A stretch of DNA of 64,000 nucleotides from Sphingopyxis sp. LC363 (GTDB taxonomy: Bacteria; Pseudomonadota; Alphaproteobacteria; Sphingomonadales; Sphingomonadaceae): positions 1 through 64,000 of the forward strand of contig NZ_JNFC01000013.1 in NCBI RefSeq assembly GCF_000756385.1, given 5' to 3'. Positions 23,307-32,469 of the stretch are shown here, piece by piece (positions within the stretch are counted from its first letter, which is position 1; every line of letters begins with the position of its first letter). Position numbers and translations under genes: made by a program. Below the pieces are notes generated by a model that worked only from the letters and a program-made list of their open reading frames with translations, did no database searches and was not told the origin of the DNA.

Positions 23307-24626
23307 ATGAACGACAAGCGTTGGCCCCTCCTTCTCGCCGCCACGACCGCATGGCTGGCGACCGTTGCCGCGACGGACGAAGCCCCGCTCTCGGCCGCCG
23401 ACCGGCGGGCGGTGGTCGAGCAACTCGGCCAGACGCTGGAGACGAACTATGTCTACCCCGACAAGGCCAGGACGATCGCCGCAACCTTGCGCCGCCATCT
23501 CGACGCCGGCGACTATGACGCCGCGCGCGACCGCCCCGCCCTCGCGCGCGAGCTGACCGACGATCTGATCGCCGCGTCGGGCGACCTGCATTTCGCGGTC
23601 GGGGTCGATCCCGTATGGGTCGCGGACTATGCCGCGAAGCAGGACCCCGTGCGCGCCGCCGCGCTGCGCGAGGCCGAACGGCGCGAAGAGATTCGAAAGA
23701 ATTTCGGTTTCGCCGGGCTTCGCTACCTCGACGGCAACATCGCCTATGTCGACCTGTCGCATTTCGCCGACCCCGAACCCGGCTACGACGCCGCGGCGGC
23801 GGCGATGCGCTTTATCGAGAATGGCGACGCGGTGATTTACGACCTGCGCTATAACAATGGAGGCCATCTGGAGATGGCCCAGTTGCTCGCGAGCCAGCTC
23901 TTCCCGGGCGACAAGGATCAGGAGCTGTTCGATTATGATTACACGCTCGACGGCCGCCGCGTCGAGCGCGGCCAATGGGTGCTCCCCGCGCTGCCTGCAA
24001 AACGCTTGACCGGCAAACCCGTCTATGTCCTCACGGGCTCGACCAGCTTCTCTGCCGCCGAATGGTTCGCCTACACGCTCAAGAAACTCGGCCGCGCGAC
24101 GCTGGTGGGCGAACGCACGGCGGGCGGGGCGCATCCGGTCGACCGCAAGCCCGTCGGCACCGACTTTTTCCTGCAGGTCCCGATCGGCCAGATCCGCGAC
24201 CCCGTCGACCGCGGCGATTTCGAGGGGCAGGGCGTCACGCCCGATCATCAGGTCGCATCCGCCGACGCGCTCGCCGTCGCGCACCGCCTCGCCCTCGCCG
24301 ATCTTGCCAAGGCCGATCCGGCGAAACGGGCCGACGCCGACTGGTTCGCGCCCGAACTTGCCGAACGCCCGCAGCCGACCCCCGCCGCGCTCAAGGCCAT
24401 CGCCGGCCGCTACGAAGGACGGCGGATCGACCTTGTGGGCGGCAAATTGCTCTACACTTGGCGCGAGCGCCTCCGCCTGGCCCTTGAACCGCTCGGCGGC
24501 GACCTGCTCGCGATCGAGGGCGTGCGCGACTTCCGCTTTCGCATCGTGCGCAAAGGCGGCAAGGTCGCCGCCCTCGAACGCATCAACCGCGACGGAACGA
24601 CCCAAACCTATGCCCGCCTCGACTGA
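23307..24626 (+). CDS. S41 family peptidase, exported
   Basis: The 439-residue protein is a tail-specific/IRBP-type S41 serine peptidase. It has an N-terminal signal peptide (about 1-22) and an N-terminal helical domain with TLETNYVYPDKA. The protease core carries RYNNGG and the nucleophile in TSFSAAEWF (Ser249 likely). The C-terminal domain (about 370-439) is beta-rich. No PDZ domain is evident. ATG 23307 follows AGGA. It overlaps the next gene, a MarR regulator, by 17 bp, and a 28-bp palindrome lies just upstream. The substrate peptide is unknown. Confidence 0.9.
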   Translation: MNDKRWPLLLAATTAWLATVAATDEAPLSAADRRAVVEQLGQTLETNYVYPDKARTIAATLRRHLDAGDYDAARDRPALARELTDDLIAASGDLHFAVGVDPVWVADYAAKQDPVRAAALREAERREEIRKNFGFAGLRYLDGNIAYVDLSHFADPEPGYDAAAAAMRFIENGDAVIYDLRYNNGGHLEMAQLLASQLFPGDKDQELFDYDYTLDGRRVERGQWVLPALPAKRLTGKPVYVLTGSTSFSAAEWFAYTLKKLGRATLVGERTAGGAHPVDRKPVGTDFFLQVPIGQIRDPVDRGDFEGQGVTPDHQVASADALAVAHRLALADLAKADPAKRADADWFAPELAERPQPTPAALKAIAGRYEGRRIDLVGGKLLYTWRERLRLALEPLGGDLLAIEGVRDFRFRIVRKGGKVAALERINRDGTTQTYARLD

Positions 24627-25077
24627 TCTCGACGACATCACCTTCCTCGGCCGCCTCAGCGAAGCGTTGAGCGACCGGATCGAGGAACAGACGCGTCCGC
24701 TGTTCGACCAGGCGGGCATCACCGTCCCGGTGCGGTCCTGCTCACTGCTCACCGCGCTCAGCAAGGCCGGCGAAGCCTCGGCCGCCGACCTCGCGCGCGC
24801 GCTCGGCCAGTCGCACCAGCTGGTCGTCCAGAAATGCCCCGCGCTGCTCCGCCTCGGCCTGATCACCCAGCACCCCGACCCCGCCGACGCGCGCCGCAAG
24901 ATTTTCCGGCTGACCGATGCCGGCCGCGACCAGCTCGCCCGCATCGACGCCTATAGCGTGCGGATAAGCAAGGTCTATCGCGCGCTCTTCGCAGAGGTCG
25001 GCGACGTCCACGGAACGATATCGAAGGCGCTGAAAGCGCTCGATGCCAAACCGCTCGGCGAACGCTTCAGAGAATAG
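24610..25077 (+). CDS. MarR family transcriptional regulator
   Basis: The 155-residue winged-helix protein has a MarR-type recognition region ASAADLARALGQSHQLVVQK and a wing DPADARRKIFRLT. It starts inside the end of the protease gene and ends on the base before the convergent acetyltransferase stop. It probably represses the protease-marR operon by binding the palindrome at 23253-23280. The ligand is unknown; the association with an exported peptidase hints at a peptide or antibiotic cue. Confidence 0.88.
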   Translation: MPASTDLDDITFLGRLSEALSDRIEEQTRPLFDQAGITVPVRSCSLLTALSKAGEASAADLARALGQSHQLVVQKCPALLRLGLITQHPDPADARRKIFRLTDAGRDQLARIDAYSVRISKVYRALFAEVGDVHGTISKALKALDAKPLGERFRE

Positions 25078-25560
25078 TCACAGCGTCCGGAACATCACCA
25101 GCGCGTCGACGAAACCCTCGGTCGGATGCGCGAACGCCCCCGGCAGCCGCCCGACCACCTCGAACCCCAGCGACTGCCACAGCCGGGCCGCGCGGGCGTT
25201 GCTGCTCACGACGAAATTGAACTGCATCGCGCGAAAGCCCCGCGCCTTCGCGCGTTCGATCGAATCGAGGCACATCGCCCGCGCCACCCCGCGCCCCGTC
25301 GCCGCCGCGCCCGTCATATAGCCCGCATTGCACACATGCGCGCCGCCCCCCGCCTGATTGGCGCGCAGATAATAGGTGCCGAGGATAGCGCCATCGGCCT
25401 CGGCGACAAACACCTCCTTGTCCGTGCCGAACCAATAGGCGAGCGCGTCGGCCTCGCGCATGTCGCGACCCAGCGTATAGGTCTCGCCGGCGCGGATCAC
25501 CGGTTCGAGGATCGCCCAGATCGCAGGGGCGTCTGCTTGCGTGGCGGGCCGGATGATCAT
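25078..25560 (-). CDS. GNAT family N-acetyltransferase
   Basis: The 160-residue acetyltransferase has the acetyl-CoA segment TGRGVARAMCLDSI and the SNARAARLWQSLGFEVVG C-terminal helix. It most resembles the phosphinothricin/amino-acid acetyltransferase branch. ATG 25560 overlaps the thioesterase stop as ATGA, so it is the third gene of an ilvA-thioesterase-acetyltransferase operon. The longer frame to 25629 is rejected because it runs into the thioesterase. The acceptor is unknown. Confidence 0.87.
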   Translation of the reverse strand: MIIRPATQADAPAIWAILEPVIRAGETYTLGRDMREADALAYWFGTDKEVFVAEADGAILGTYYLRANQAGGGAHVCNAGYMTGAAATGRGVARAMCLDSIERAKARGFRAMQFNFVVSSNARAARLWQSLGFEVVGRLPGAFAHPTEGFVDALVMFRTL

Positions 25561-25946
25561 TGAAACGGCGCGAGGATCGCATCGGTCACGCGCAGCGGCC
25601 GCCCATTCGCCTTGTCGAGCAGCGCCCACACCGTCCGCGCCCGCACATGCACCTTTCCGTCGGCCCCCGTGAATTCCATGAAGCGGTCGAATTTCGCGCC
25701 CTGCGGCTTGTCGGCGACCCAGGTCCGCGCCGTCACCGTCTCGCCGGGGCCGAGCGCGCGCAGATAGTCGATCTCGTGGCGCACCACGACCCAGATATAG
25801 GCGTCCTTATGCGCCTCAGGCGCCGCGGCATTCCAATGCCCCGTCGCAACCTGCTGGATCCACTGGACCCAGACGGCATTGTTGACATGGCCGAGCTCGT
25901 CGATGCTCTCGGGCGTTGCCGTGAGTTCGAGCGTGAACTCCCTCAT
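25557..25946 (-). CDS. Acyl-CoA thioesterase (hotdog fold, 4-HBT type)
   Basis: The 129-residue protein is a single-hotdog thioesterase. The conserved start region has IDELGHVNNAVWVQWIQ, in which the Asp/His-containing segment marks the 4-hydroxybenzoyl-CoA thioesterase-like active site. It hydrolyses an acyl-CoA of unknown chain. ATG 25946 overlaps the ilvA stop as ATGA. A much longer frame to 27041 is only a shadow of ilvA. Confidence 0.88.
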   Translation of the reverse strand: MREFTLELTATPESIDELGHVNNAVWVQWIQQVATGHWNAAAPEAHKDAYIWVVVRHEIDYLRALGPGETVTARTWVADKPQGAKFDRFMEFTGADGKVHVRARTVWALLDKANGRPLRVTDAILAPFQ

Positions 25947-27193
25947 GCGAGTTCGACGGTGGTCACCATATAACCCGCATCGCGGAGCGAGGCGACGAGG
26001 CTGTCGAGATGTTCGCGGTCGCGCGCCTCGCACTCGATGTCGGTGATCAGCCCCTTCGCAGGGAGCGTCGTGAAGATGCGCTGGTGATAGATTTCGATGA
26101 TGTTGACCTGCTTCTCGTCGAACAGCTTCATCACCTTGAACAGCGCGCCCGGCCGGTCCTGCAACCGGATGCGCAGCCGCGCGATGCGGCCCGACCGCGC
26201 GAGGTCGCGCAAGAGCACGTTGGCGAGCAGCCGCGTGTCGATATTGCCACCGGTGAGCACGAGACCGACCTTGCGGCCCTTGAACTCCTCGGGATGCGCG
26301 AGCATCGCTGCGAGCCCCGCGGCGCCCGCGCCCTCGACGACGGTCTTTTCGATCTGGAGCAGGAGGCTGACCGCGCGCTCGAGATGGCGCTCGGCGACGA
26401 GCACGATGTCGTCGTTGAGCTCGGCGACGATCTTGCGCGTATAGACGCCCGGTTCCTTGACCGCGATGCCTTCGGCGAGCGTGTCGCCCTCGCACGCCAT
26501 GTCGACGCCGTTGAGTTCGGCATACATCGACGGATAAAGCTCGGCCTGCACGCCGATCAGCCGCATGTCGTTCTTGATCCCGCGCGCCGCGGTGCCCATG
26601 CCGGTGAGGAGGCCCCCGCCGCCGATCGGCACGATCATCGTGTCGAGTTCGGGCACATCCTCGAGCATTTCGAGCGCCACCGTCCCCTGCCCCGCGGCGA
26701 TATGCGGGTGATCGAACGGATGGACGAAGGTCAGTCCGCGCTCTTTCTCGAGTACGCGCGCATGCGCCGAGGCGTCGTCGAACTTCTCGCCGAACAGCAC
26801 GATCTCGGCGCCGTGGCTCGCGGTCTGCGACACCTTCACCTGCGGCGTCGTCTTCGGCATCACGATCGTGACCGGCACGCCGAGCCGCTTGCCATGATAG
26901 GCGAGCCCCTGCGCATGATTGCCCGCCGACGCCGCGATCACGCCGCGCGCCTTGGCTTCGTCGTCGAGCAGCAGCAGCGCGTTCAATGCGCCGCGCTCCT
27001 TGTATGCGGCGGTGAATTGCAGATTCTCGAACTTCAGCCACACCTCGGCGCCGACCAGCTCCGAAAGCGTCTGCGAATGCAGCGTCGGCGTCCGCACGAC
27101 CGCACCGTTAATTCGCCCCGCCGCCGCGCGCACATCGTCCAATGTGATCGCCGGAAAATCGGCGGCGGGGGTCAGGGTGAGTTGATCGGTCAT
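25943..27193 (-). CDS. ilvA: Threonine ammonia-lyase (threonine dehydratase)
   Basis: The 416-residue PLP enzyme converts threonine to 2-oxobutanoate and ammonia, feeding isoleucine synthesis. The PLP lysine is Lys65 in FTAAYKERGA; the phosphate loop is PIGGGGLLTG and the SAGNHAQG segment is present. One C-terminal ACT-like regulatory domain (about 335-416) is present, as in the shorter type of the family, so it may be a catabolic or a single-ACT biosynthetic form. It leads a three-gene minus-strand operon and is divergent from the dehydrogenase at 27250. Confidence 0.94.
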   Translation of the reverse strand: MTDQLTLTPAADFPAITLDDVRAAAGRINGAVVRTPTLHSQTLSELVGAEVWLKFENLQFTAAYKERGALNALLLLDDEAKARGVIAASAGNHAQGLAYHGKRLGVPVTIVMPKTTPQVKVSQTASHGAEIVLFGEKFDDASAHARVLEKERGLTFVHPFDHPHIAAGQGTVALEMLEDVPELDTMIVPIGGGGLLTGMGTAARGIKNDMRLIGVQAELYPSMYAELNGVDMACEGDTLAEGIAVKEPGVYTRKIVAELNDDIVLVAERHLERAVSLLLQIEKTVVEGAGAAGLAAMLAHPEEFKGRKVGLVLTGGNIDTRLLANVLLRDLARSGRIARLRIRLQDRPGALFKVMKLFDEKQVNIIEIYHQRIFTTLPAKGLITDIECEARDREHLDSLVASLRDAGYMVTTVELA

Positions 27194-27249
27194 AGGCGAA
27201 GCGCCCTAGCCCATCTGGCGCACGAAGCAAACAATGCTATGGACTGCGC

Positions 27250-28128
27250 ATGAGCGAACGAAAATTGCGTATCAGCTTCATCGGTACAGGTGTCATGGGC
27301 GGACCGATGGCAGGCCACCTCGTCAAGGCGGGCCATAACCTCACCGTCTATAATCGCACCCGCGCCAAGGCCGATGCATGGGTCGGGCAGCATGGCGGAA
27401 CCGCGGCAGCGACCCCGGCCGAGGCCGCGAAGCACGCCGATGTCGTCCTGACCTGCGTCGGCAACGACGACGATCTCGCGCAGGTGACGCTCGGCCGCGA
27501 CGGCGCGTTCAATGCGATGAAGAAGGGCGCGCTGTTCGTCGATCACACCACCGTTTCGGCGCGCATCGCGCGCCAGCTGTCGGTCGAGGCCGACGGGCTC
27601 GGCCTGCTCTGCCTCGACGCTCCCGTCTCGGGTGGCGAAGCGGGCGCGCAGAACGGTACGCTCTCGATCATGTGCGGCGGCAGCAAGGCCGCGTTCGATG
27701 CCGCCGCGCCGGTGATGCAGGCCTATGCCGCGCGCATGGTGCATATCGGCGGCCCCGGCGCGGGGCAGACGACGAAGATGGTCAACCAGATCGCGATCGC
27801 CGGGGTGATCCAGGGCCTTTCCGAAGCGCTGCGCTTCGCGCAGGCATCGCGGCTCGACACCGACAAGGTGTTCGAGGCGGTGTCGGGCGGCGCGGCGGCG
27901 AGCTGGCAGATGCTCAACCGCTGGGGCACGATGGCGAAGGACGAGTTCGACTTCGGCTTCGCGGTCGACTGGATGCGCAAGGATCTGGGGCTCGCGATCG
28001 ACGAAGCGCGCGTCAACGGCGCGACGCTGCCCGTCGCCAGCCTCGTCGACCAATTCTACGCCGATGTACAAAGGGCCGGCGGCGGCCGAAAGGATACGAG
28101 CTCGCTCGTGACGCGGTTGCCGAAATGA
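27250..28128 (+). CDS. NAD(P)-dependent beta-hydroxyacid dehydrogenase (HIBADH family)
   Basis: The 292-residue protein has the Rossmann motif FIGTGVMGGPMAGHL, the substrate segment DAPVSGGEAGAQNGTL and the catalytic Lys in GAGQTTKMVNQ. The family includes 3-hydroxyisobutyrate, tartronate-semialdehyde and imine reductases. Its stop overlaps the next gene's ATG (ATGA), linking it to an exported amidohydrolase and a flavin oxidase. The exact substrate cannot be named. Confidence 0.93.
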   Translation: MSERKLRISFIGTGVMGGPMAGHLVKAGHNLTVYNRTRAKADAWVGQHGGTAAATPAEAAKHADVVLTCVGNDDDLAQVTLGRDGAFNAMKKGALFVDHTTVSARIARQLSVEADGLGLLCLDAPVSGGEAGAQNGTLSIMCGGSKAAFDAAAPVMQAYAARMVHIGGPGAGQTTKMVNQIAIAGVIQGLSEALRFAQASRLDTDKVFEAVSGGAAASWQMLNRWGTMAKDEFDFGFAVDWMRKDLGLAIDEARVNGATLPVASLVDQFYADVQRAGGGRKDTSSLVTRLPK

Positions 28129-29789
28129 AGCGCCTCCTGCTGGCCGCTTTGGCCCTCACCCTCGCCGCCCCCGCGCACGCCGACACGCTGATCGACAATG
28201 TCAACGGCATTACGCTCGACAAGGACGGCAAGCTCGTCCGCTTCACCGGCCTCGTCATCGATACCGAGGGCAAGGTGAAGCAGCTGCTCGACCGCAAGGA
28301 CAAGCGCCCCGAACGCCCCGATTTCAAGCAGGACGGCAGGGGCAAGACCCTCATCCCCGGGCTGATCGACGCGCACGGCCATGTCATGGGGCTGGGTTTC
28401 CAGCTGATGCTGCTCGACCTTTCGGACACGACCAGCCTGGCCGAGGCGCAGGCGGCGATCCGCAAATATGCCGCCGAAAATCCCGAAATGCCGTGGATCA
28501 TCGGGTCGGGCTGGAATCAGGAGAAATGGGGCCTTGGCCGCTTCCCGACCGCCGCCGATCTCGACGCCGCGGTGCCGAACCGCCCCGTCTGGCTCGAACG
28601 CGTCGACGGCCACGCCGGCTGGGCGAACAGCGCCGCGATGGCGGCGGCGAAGATCACCCCCGCGAGCAAGTCGCCCGAGGGCGGCCGCATCGAAATGGCG
28701 GGTGGCACGCCGTCGGGCGTCTTCGTCGACGCCGCGATGCGCCTCGTCGACAGCGCCAAGCCCAAACCGCTCGCGCGCGACCTCGACCGCGCGCTCTATC
28801 TGGCGCAGCAGAAATTGCTCGAACAGGGCATCACGACGATCGCCGACATGGGCACGACCATTCAGGACTGGCAGGCGTTTCGCCGCGCGGGCGACAAGAA
28901 ACAGCTCGCGGTGCGTATCCTCTCCTATGGCGGCGACATCGACAATATGGCGATCATCGCCGGGTCCGAACCGACGCCGTGGCTCTATGACGACCGGCTG
29001 CGGATGGTCGGGGTGAAGCTCTATCTCGACGGTGCCTTGGGCTCGCGCGGCGCGTGGCTGAAAGCGCCCTATGCCGACGCGCCCGGGCAGAAGGGCTTGC
29101 CTCTCCTCACCCCGGCGCAGCTTCGCAACAAGATGGTGCGCGCGTCGATGGACAAGTTCCAGGTCGCGATCCACGCGATCGGCGATGCGGCGAATGCCGA
29201 GGCGCTCGCCGCGATCGCCGACCTCACCGCCGATCTTCCCGGCGAGCGACGCTGGCGCATCGAACATGCGCAGGTCATCGACCCCGCCGACATCGCGCGC
29301 TTCGCCGAGCTCAAGGTCATCGCCTCGATGCAGCCGATCCACCAGCCGAGCGACCGCGTGATGGCCGAAGCGCGCCTCGGCCCCGATCGCCTGAAGGGCG
29401 CCTATGCGTGGCGCAGCCTCCAGAATGCGGGCGTCCGCCTCGCCTTCGGCTCCGACGTCCCGGTCGAAAGCGCCAACCCCTTCCCCGGCATCGCCGCCGC
29501 CATCTCGCGCACCGATGCGAAGGGCGAGCCCTTCGGCGGCTGGCGCCCCGAGGAGGCGGTCAGCCGCGAGACCGCACTCGACGGCTTCACGCGCACCGCG
29601 GCTTATGCAGGCTTCGCCGAGGACCGCATCGGCACGCTGATGCCCGGGATGCGCGCCGACTTCCTGATCGTCGACGCCGACCCTTTGCTCGCCAGCCCCG
29701 ACGAGATCCGCCGCATGGTACCACTCGAAACCTGGGTCGGCGGCTATCGCTATTACAAGCAGAAGGAGGGCGCGACCGTTGGCCGATAG
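28125..29789 (+). CDS. Exported amidohydrolase (YtcJ-like metal-dependent hydrolase)
   Basis: The 554-residue protein has a signal peptide (about 1-19, ending PAHA) and an amidohydrolase_3 barrel. The metal motif is DAHGHVMG, with later ligands in AIHAIGDAAN, IEHAQVID and GSDVPVES. A family such as N-acyl or cyclic amide hydrolases fits; the substrate is unknown. It starts in the stop of the HIBADH gene and overlaps the flavin oxidase by 11 bp. A long open frame upstream from 27378 is a shadow of the dehydrogenase gene. Confidence 0.92.
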   Translation: MKRLLLAALALTLAAPAHADTLIDNVNGITLDKDGKLVRFTGLVIDTEGKVKQLLDRKDKRPERPDFKQDGRGKTLIPGLIDAHGHVMGLGFQLMLLDLSDTTSLAEAQAAIRKYAAENPEMPWIIGSGWNQEKWGLGRFPTAADLDAAVPNRPVWLERVDGHAGWANSAAMAAAKITPASKSPEGGRIEMAGGTPSGVFVDAAMRLVDSAKPKPLARDLDRALYLAQQKLLEQGITTIADMGTTIQDWQAFRRAGDKKQLAVRILSYGGDIDNMAIIAGSEPTPWLYDDRLRMVGVKLYLDGALGSRGAWLKAPYADAPGQKGLPLLTPAQLRNKMVRASMDKFQVAIHAIGDAANAEALAAIADLTADLPGERRWRIEHAQVIDPADIARFAELKVIASMQPIHQPSDRVMAEARLGPDRLKGAYAWRSLQNAGVRLAFGSDVPVESANPFPGIAAAISRTDAKGEPFGGWRPEEAVSRETALDGFTRTAAYAGFAEDRIGTLMPGMRADFLIVDADPLLASPDEIRRMVPLETWVGGYRYYKQKEGATVGR

Positions 29790-31044
29790 TCCTTCGCGCC
29801 GCGCGCTGCTGACCGGCCTCGCGGCGCTGCCGGTCGCGGCGAGCGCGGCGGCGGCCGAGCGCAAGGAACGCCGCTCGAAAAAGCGCAAACCGGCAAAGCC
29901 CAAGGTCCAGCATGTCGACGTCGCGATCATCGGCGCGGGCGTGTTCGGGGCGTGGACCGCGTGGCACCTCCTCCGCGCGGGCAGGTCGGTGCGCCTCTTC
30001 GACGCCTATGGCGCGGGCAACGCGCGCAGTTCGTCGGGCGGGACGAGCCGCGTCATCCGCATGGGTTATGGCGCCGACGCGCTCTATTCGGAGATGGCGC
30101 GCGACTCGCTTAAATATTGGAAGGAGCTTTCCGACACCGCGAGCGCGCCGATCTTTCACAACACCGGCGTGCTCTGGTTCGCACCGCAGGGCGAGACCTA
30201 TACCGCGCAATCGCTCGCCTGGTTGCAGGCGAACCGCGTCGGCCACGAGCATGGCGACGTCAGCTGGCTTCAGAATAGATATCGCCAGATCCAATTCTAT
30301 CAGGGCGAAACCGGCATCCTCGAAACCGAGGCGGGGGCGCTGATCGCCGCGCGCGGGGTGCAGGAGGTGATCGCCGACGCCCAGATCGAGGTCGAGCGCG
30401 TCGTCATGCCCGCGCCCCTCTTTTCGAAGCGGATCAAGCGCCACACGCTCCCCGACGGCGGCACCGCCGACCATCTCGTCTATTGCGCGGGTCCGTGGAT
30501 CGCCGAACTCTTCCCGCAGCAGCTGATGAACAAGATCGTCGCCACGCGGCAGGAAGTCTATCATTTCGGCGCGCCACAGGGAGACACGCGTTTTGCCCCG
30601 CAGGAACTTCCGGTGTGGGCGGACTTCAACAACGGCCGCATCGTCTACGGTATCCCCGACCTCGAAGGCGCGGGGTTCAAGATCGCGTTCGACACGCACG
30701 GTCCGGTCATCGACCCCGACACGCTCGAACGCCAGCTCACCCCCGCCGGCATCGCCGAAGCGCGCGCCTATGTCGCGCGGCGCTTCCCCGGGCTCGCCAA
30801 CGCCCCGCTGCTCGGCGGGCGGGTCTGCCAATATGAGAATAGCTCGAACGGCGACTATCTGATCGACCGCTTCCCGGGGCAGGAACGCGTGTGGCTCGTC
30901 GGCGGCGGATCGGGGCACGGCTTCAAGAACGGCCCCGCGGTGGGCAAGCGCGTCGCCGCGCATATCCTCGACGCGAACCTCGCGGTCGAACCGCGCTTCA
31001 GCTTTGCGACCAAGGGCACGGTCGCGGCGCGGACGGTGTTCTGA
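29779..31044 (+). CDS. Tat-exported FAD-dependent oxidase (sarcosine oxidase-like)
   Basis: The 421-residue protein begins with a twin-arginine signal (SRRALLTGL) and so is folded with its cofactor before export. The FAD-binding motif is GAGVFGAWTAWHLL (about 50-63). A CQYENSSNGDY segment near 350 matches the position of the Cys that attaches FAD covalently in monomeric sarcosine oxidases. The Lys/Arg-rich stretch at 27-40 is unusual. The start is TTG 29779, preceded by AGGAGGG. With the exported amidohydrolase it may form a periplasmic route for an N-substituted amino acid. Confidence 0.88.
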   Translation: MADSPSRRALLTGLAALPVAASAAAAERKERRSKKRKPAKPKVQHVDVAIIGAGVFGAWTAWHLLRAGRSVRLFDAYGAGNARSSSGGTSRVIRMGYGADALYSEMARDSLKYWKELSDTASAPIFHNTGVLWFAPQGETYTAQSLAWLQANRVGHEHGDVSWLQNRYRQIQFYQGETGILETEAGALIAARGVQEVIADAQIEVERVVMPAPLFSKRIKRHTLPDGGTADHLVYCAGPWIAELFPQQLMNKIVATRQEVYHFGAPQGDTRFAPQELPVWADFNNGRIVYGIPDLEGAGFKIAFDTHGPVIDPDTLERQLTPAGIAEARAYVARRFPGLANAPLLGGRVCQYENSSNGDYLIDRFPGQERVWLVGGGSGHGFKNGPAVGKRVAAHILDANLAVEPRFSFATKGTVAARTVF

Positions 31045-31063
31045 TGAGCCCAGCCCTCTTGCT

Positions 31064-31166
31064 CGTCATCCCGGCGAAGGTCGGGATCTCGCCGGGGCGG
31101 CAAACCGAGAGGGTGAGATCGTGTTTCATAGTCACGTGCCTCTGAACACCCTTCGCCGGGATGACG
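31064..31166. repeat. REP-like inverted repeat, family A (copy 3)
   Basis: The arms are CGTCATCCCGGCGAAGG and CCTTCGCCGGGATGACG, separated by a 69-nt spacer that holds a partial CGGGATCTCGCCGG unit. It ends 22 bp before the GTG of the hydroxyacid dehydrogenase gene and so lies in its leader. Confidence 0.85.
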
Positions 31167-31187
31167 ATTTGGGGAGGTAAGTTTAGC

Positions 31188-32336
31188 GTGCGCCTGACCG
31201 ACTGCCACAATATCGACGATTTCCGCGCGCTCGCGAAGCGGCGCCTGCCTTGGCCGGTGTTCGACTATATCGACGGCGCCGCCGACGACGAGGTCACGCG
31301 CCGCCGCAATCGCGAAGCGTTCGACGGCTGCGACCTGATCCCGCGCGTGCTCGCCGGCGTTGAAAGCGTCGACATGAAGACGACGCTGTTCGGGCGCGAG
31401 ATCGCGATGCCGCTCTTCCTGTCGCCGACCGCGCTCCAGCGGCTCTTCCACTGGCAGGGCGAGCGCGCGGTGCTCCGCGCCGCGGCGAACGCGGGCACCG
31501 TCGCGGGCATTTCAAGCCTCGCGACGATCGGCCTCGCCGAAGCCGGCGCGCTGACGGGCGCCCCCAAGCTGTTCCAGCTCTATGTCCATCATGACGAAGG
31601 GCTCAACCGGGCGATGCTCGACGCTGCGCGCGAGGCGAAGTTCGACGCCGTCGCGCTCACCGTTGATACCATAGTCGGCGGCAACCGCGAACGCTGCCTG
31701 CGCTCGGGCTTCACCTCGCCGCCGCGCTTCACCGCGCGCAACATGCTCTCCTATGCTGCCAAACCCGGCTGGGGCCTGAACTATGTCCTCCGCGAAAAGT
31801 TCAGCCTGCCCAATCTTGCGACGCACGTCTCCGAAGGATCGAGCGTCCCCAAATCGGTCGCCGAATATTTCACCTCGATGCTCGACCAGAGCGTCGACTG
31901 GAAGCGCTCCGAGGCGATCCGCAAACAGTGGGACGGTCCCTTCTGCCTCAAGGGCATCGTCGCGGTCGAGGATGCCAAGCGCGCGGTCGACATCGGCGCG
32001 AGTGCGATCATGGTCTCGAACCACGGCGGGCGACAGCTCGACGGCAGCATTGCGCCCTTCGACGCGCTCGCCGACATCGTCGACGCGGTCGGCGACAAGG
32101 TCGAGGTGATCTGCGACGGGGGCATCACGCGCGGCACGCATGTGCTGAAAGCGCTGTCGGTCGGCGCCAAGGCCTGCTCGGGCGGCCGCCTCTATCTCTA
32201 TGCGCTCGCGGCGGCGGGCGAGGACGGCGTCGCGCGCGCGATCGCGCAGCTCCGCGCCGAGATCGAACGCGGCATGAAATTGATGGGGGCCAGGACCCTC
32301 GCGGATCTCGGTCCCCATAATTTGCGGTGGCGGTAA
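31188..32336 (+). CDS. FMN-dependent alpha-hydroxy-acid dehydrogenase (LldD-like)
   Basis: The 382-residue protein is an FMN-dependent 2-hydroxyacid dehydrogenase. Conserved elements are the N-terminal NIDDFRALAKRRLPWPVFDY, the FMN segment PTALQRLF, and the catalytic SNHGGRQLDG with the active His. L-lactate oxidation is typical, though mandelate or glycolate are possible. The start is GTG 31188, preceded by GGGGAGG at 31171-31177; an in-frame ATG at 31161 lies inside a palindromic repeat and is less likely. A long palindrome follows 4 bp after the stop. Confidence 0.92.
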   Translation: MRLTDCHNIDDFRALAKRRLPWPVFDYIDGAADDEVTRRRNREAFDGCDLIPRVLAGVESVDMKTTLFGREIAMPLFLSPTALQRLFHWQGERAVLRAAANAGTVAGISSLATIGLAEAGALTGAPKLFQLYVHHDEGLNRAMLDAAREAKFDAVALTVDTIVGGNRERCLRSGFTSPPRFTARNMLSYAAKPGWGLNYVLREKFSLPNLATHVSEGSSVPKSVAEYFTSMLDQSVDWKRSEAIRKQWDGPFCLKGIVAVEDAKRAVDIGASAIMVSNHGGRQLDGSIAPFDALADIVDAVGDKVEVICDGGITRGTHVLKALSVGAKACSGGRLYLYALAAAGEDGVARAIAQLRAEIERGMKLMGARTLADLGPHNLRWR

Positions 32337-32340
32337 AATG

Positions 32341-32464
32341 ATCCTCCCTGCGGCGAAGCCGTGGGGAGGGGGACCGCCGAAGGCGGTGGAGGGGCCGCAC
32401 GGTTGCAGCCCCTCCGTCAGCCCTGCGGGCTGCCACCTCCCCATCGCTACGCGACAGGGAGGAT
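32341..32464. repeat. Long palindromic intergenic repeat, family C (copy 3)
   Basis: The 124-bp copy starts ATCCTCCCTGCGGCGAAGCC, ends with GCGACAGGGAGGAT and contains GCCCTGCGGGC. It fills the gap between two convergent genes, 4 bp after one stop and 5 bp before the creD stop, as copy 2 does. Confidence 0.9.
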
Positions 32465-32469
32465 AGAAG

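Noticed and set aside
27378..29789. 803-codon open frame
   Set aside because: Only the part from ATG 28125 matches the amidohydrolase family; the earlier part is a shadow of the dehydrogenase gene.
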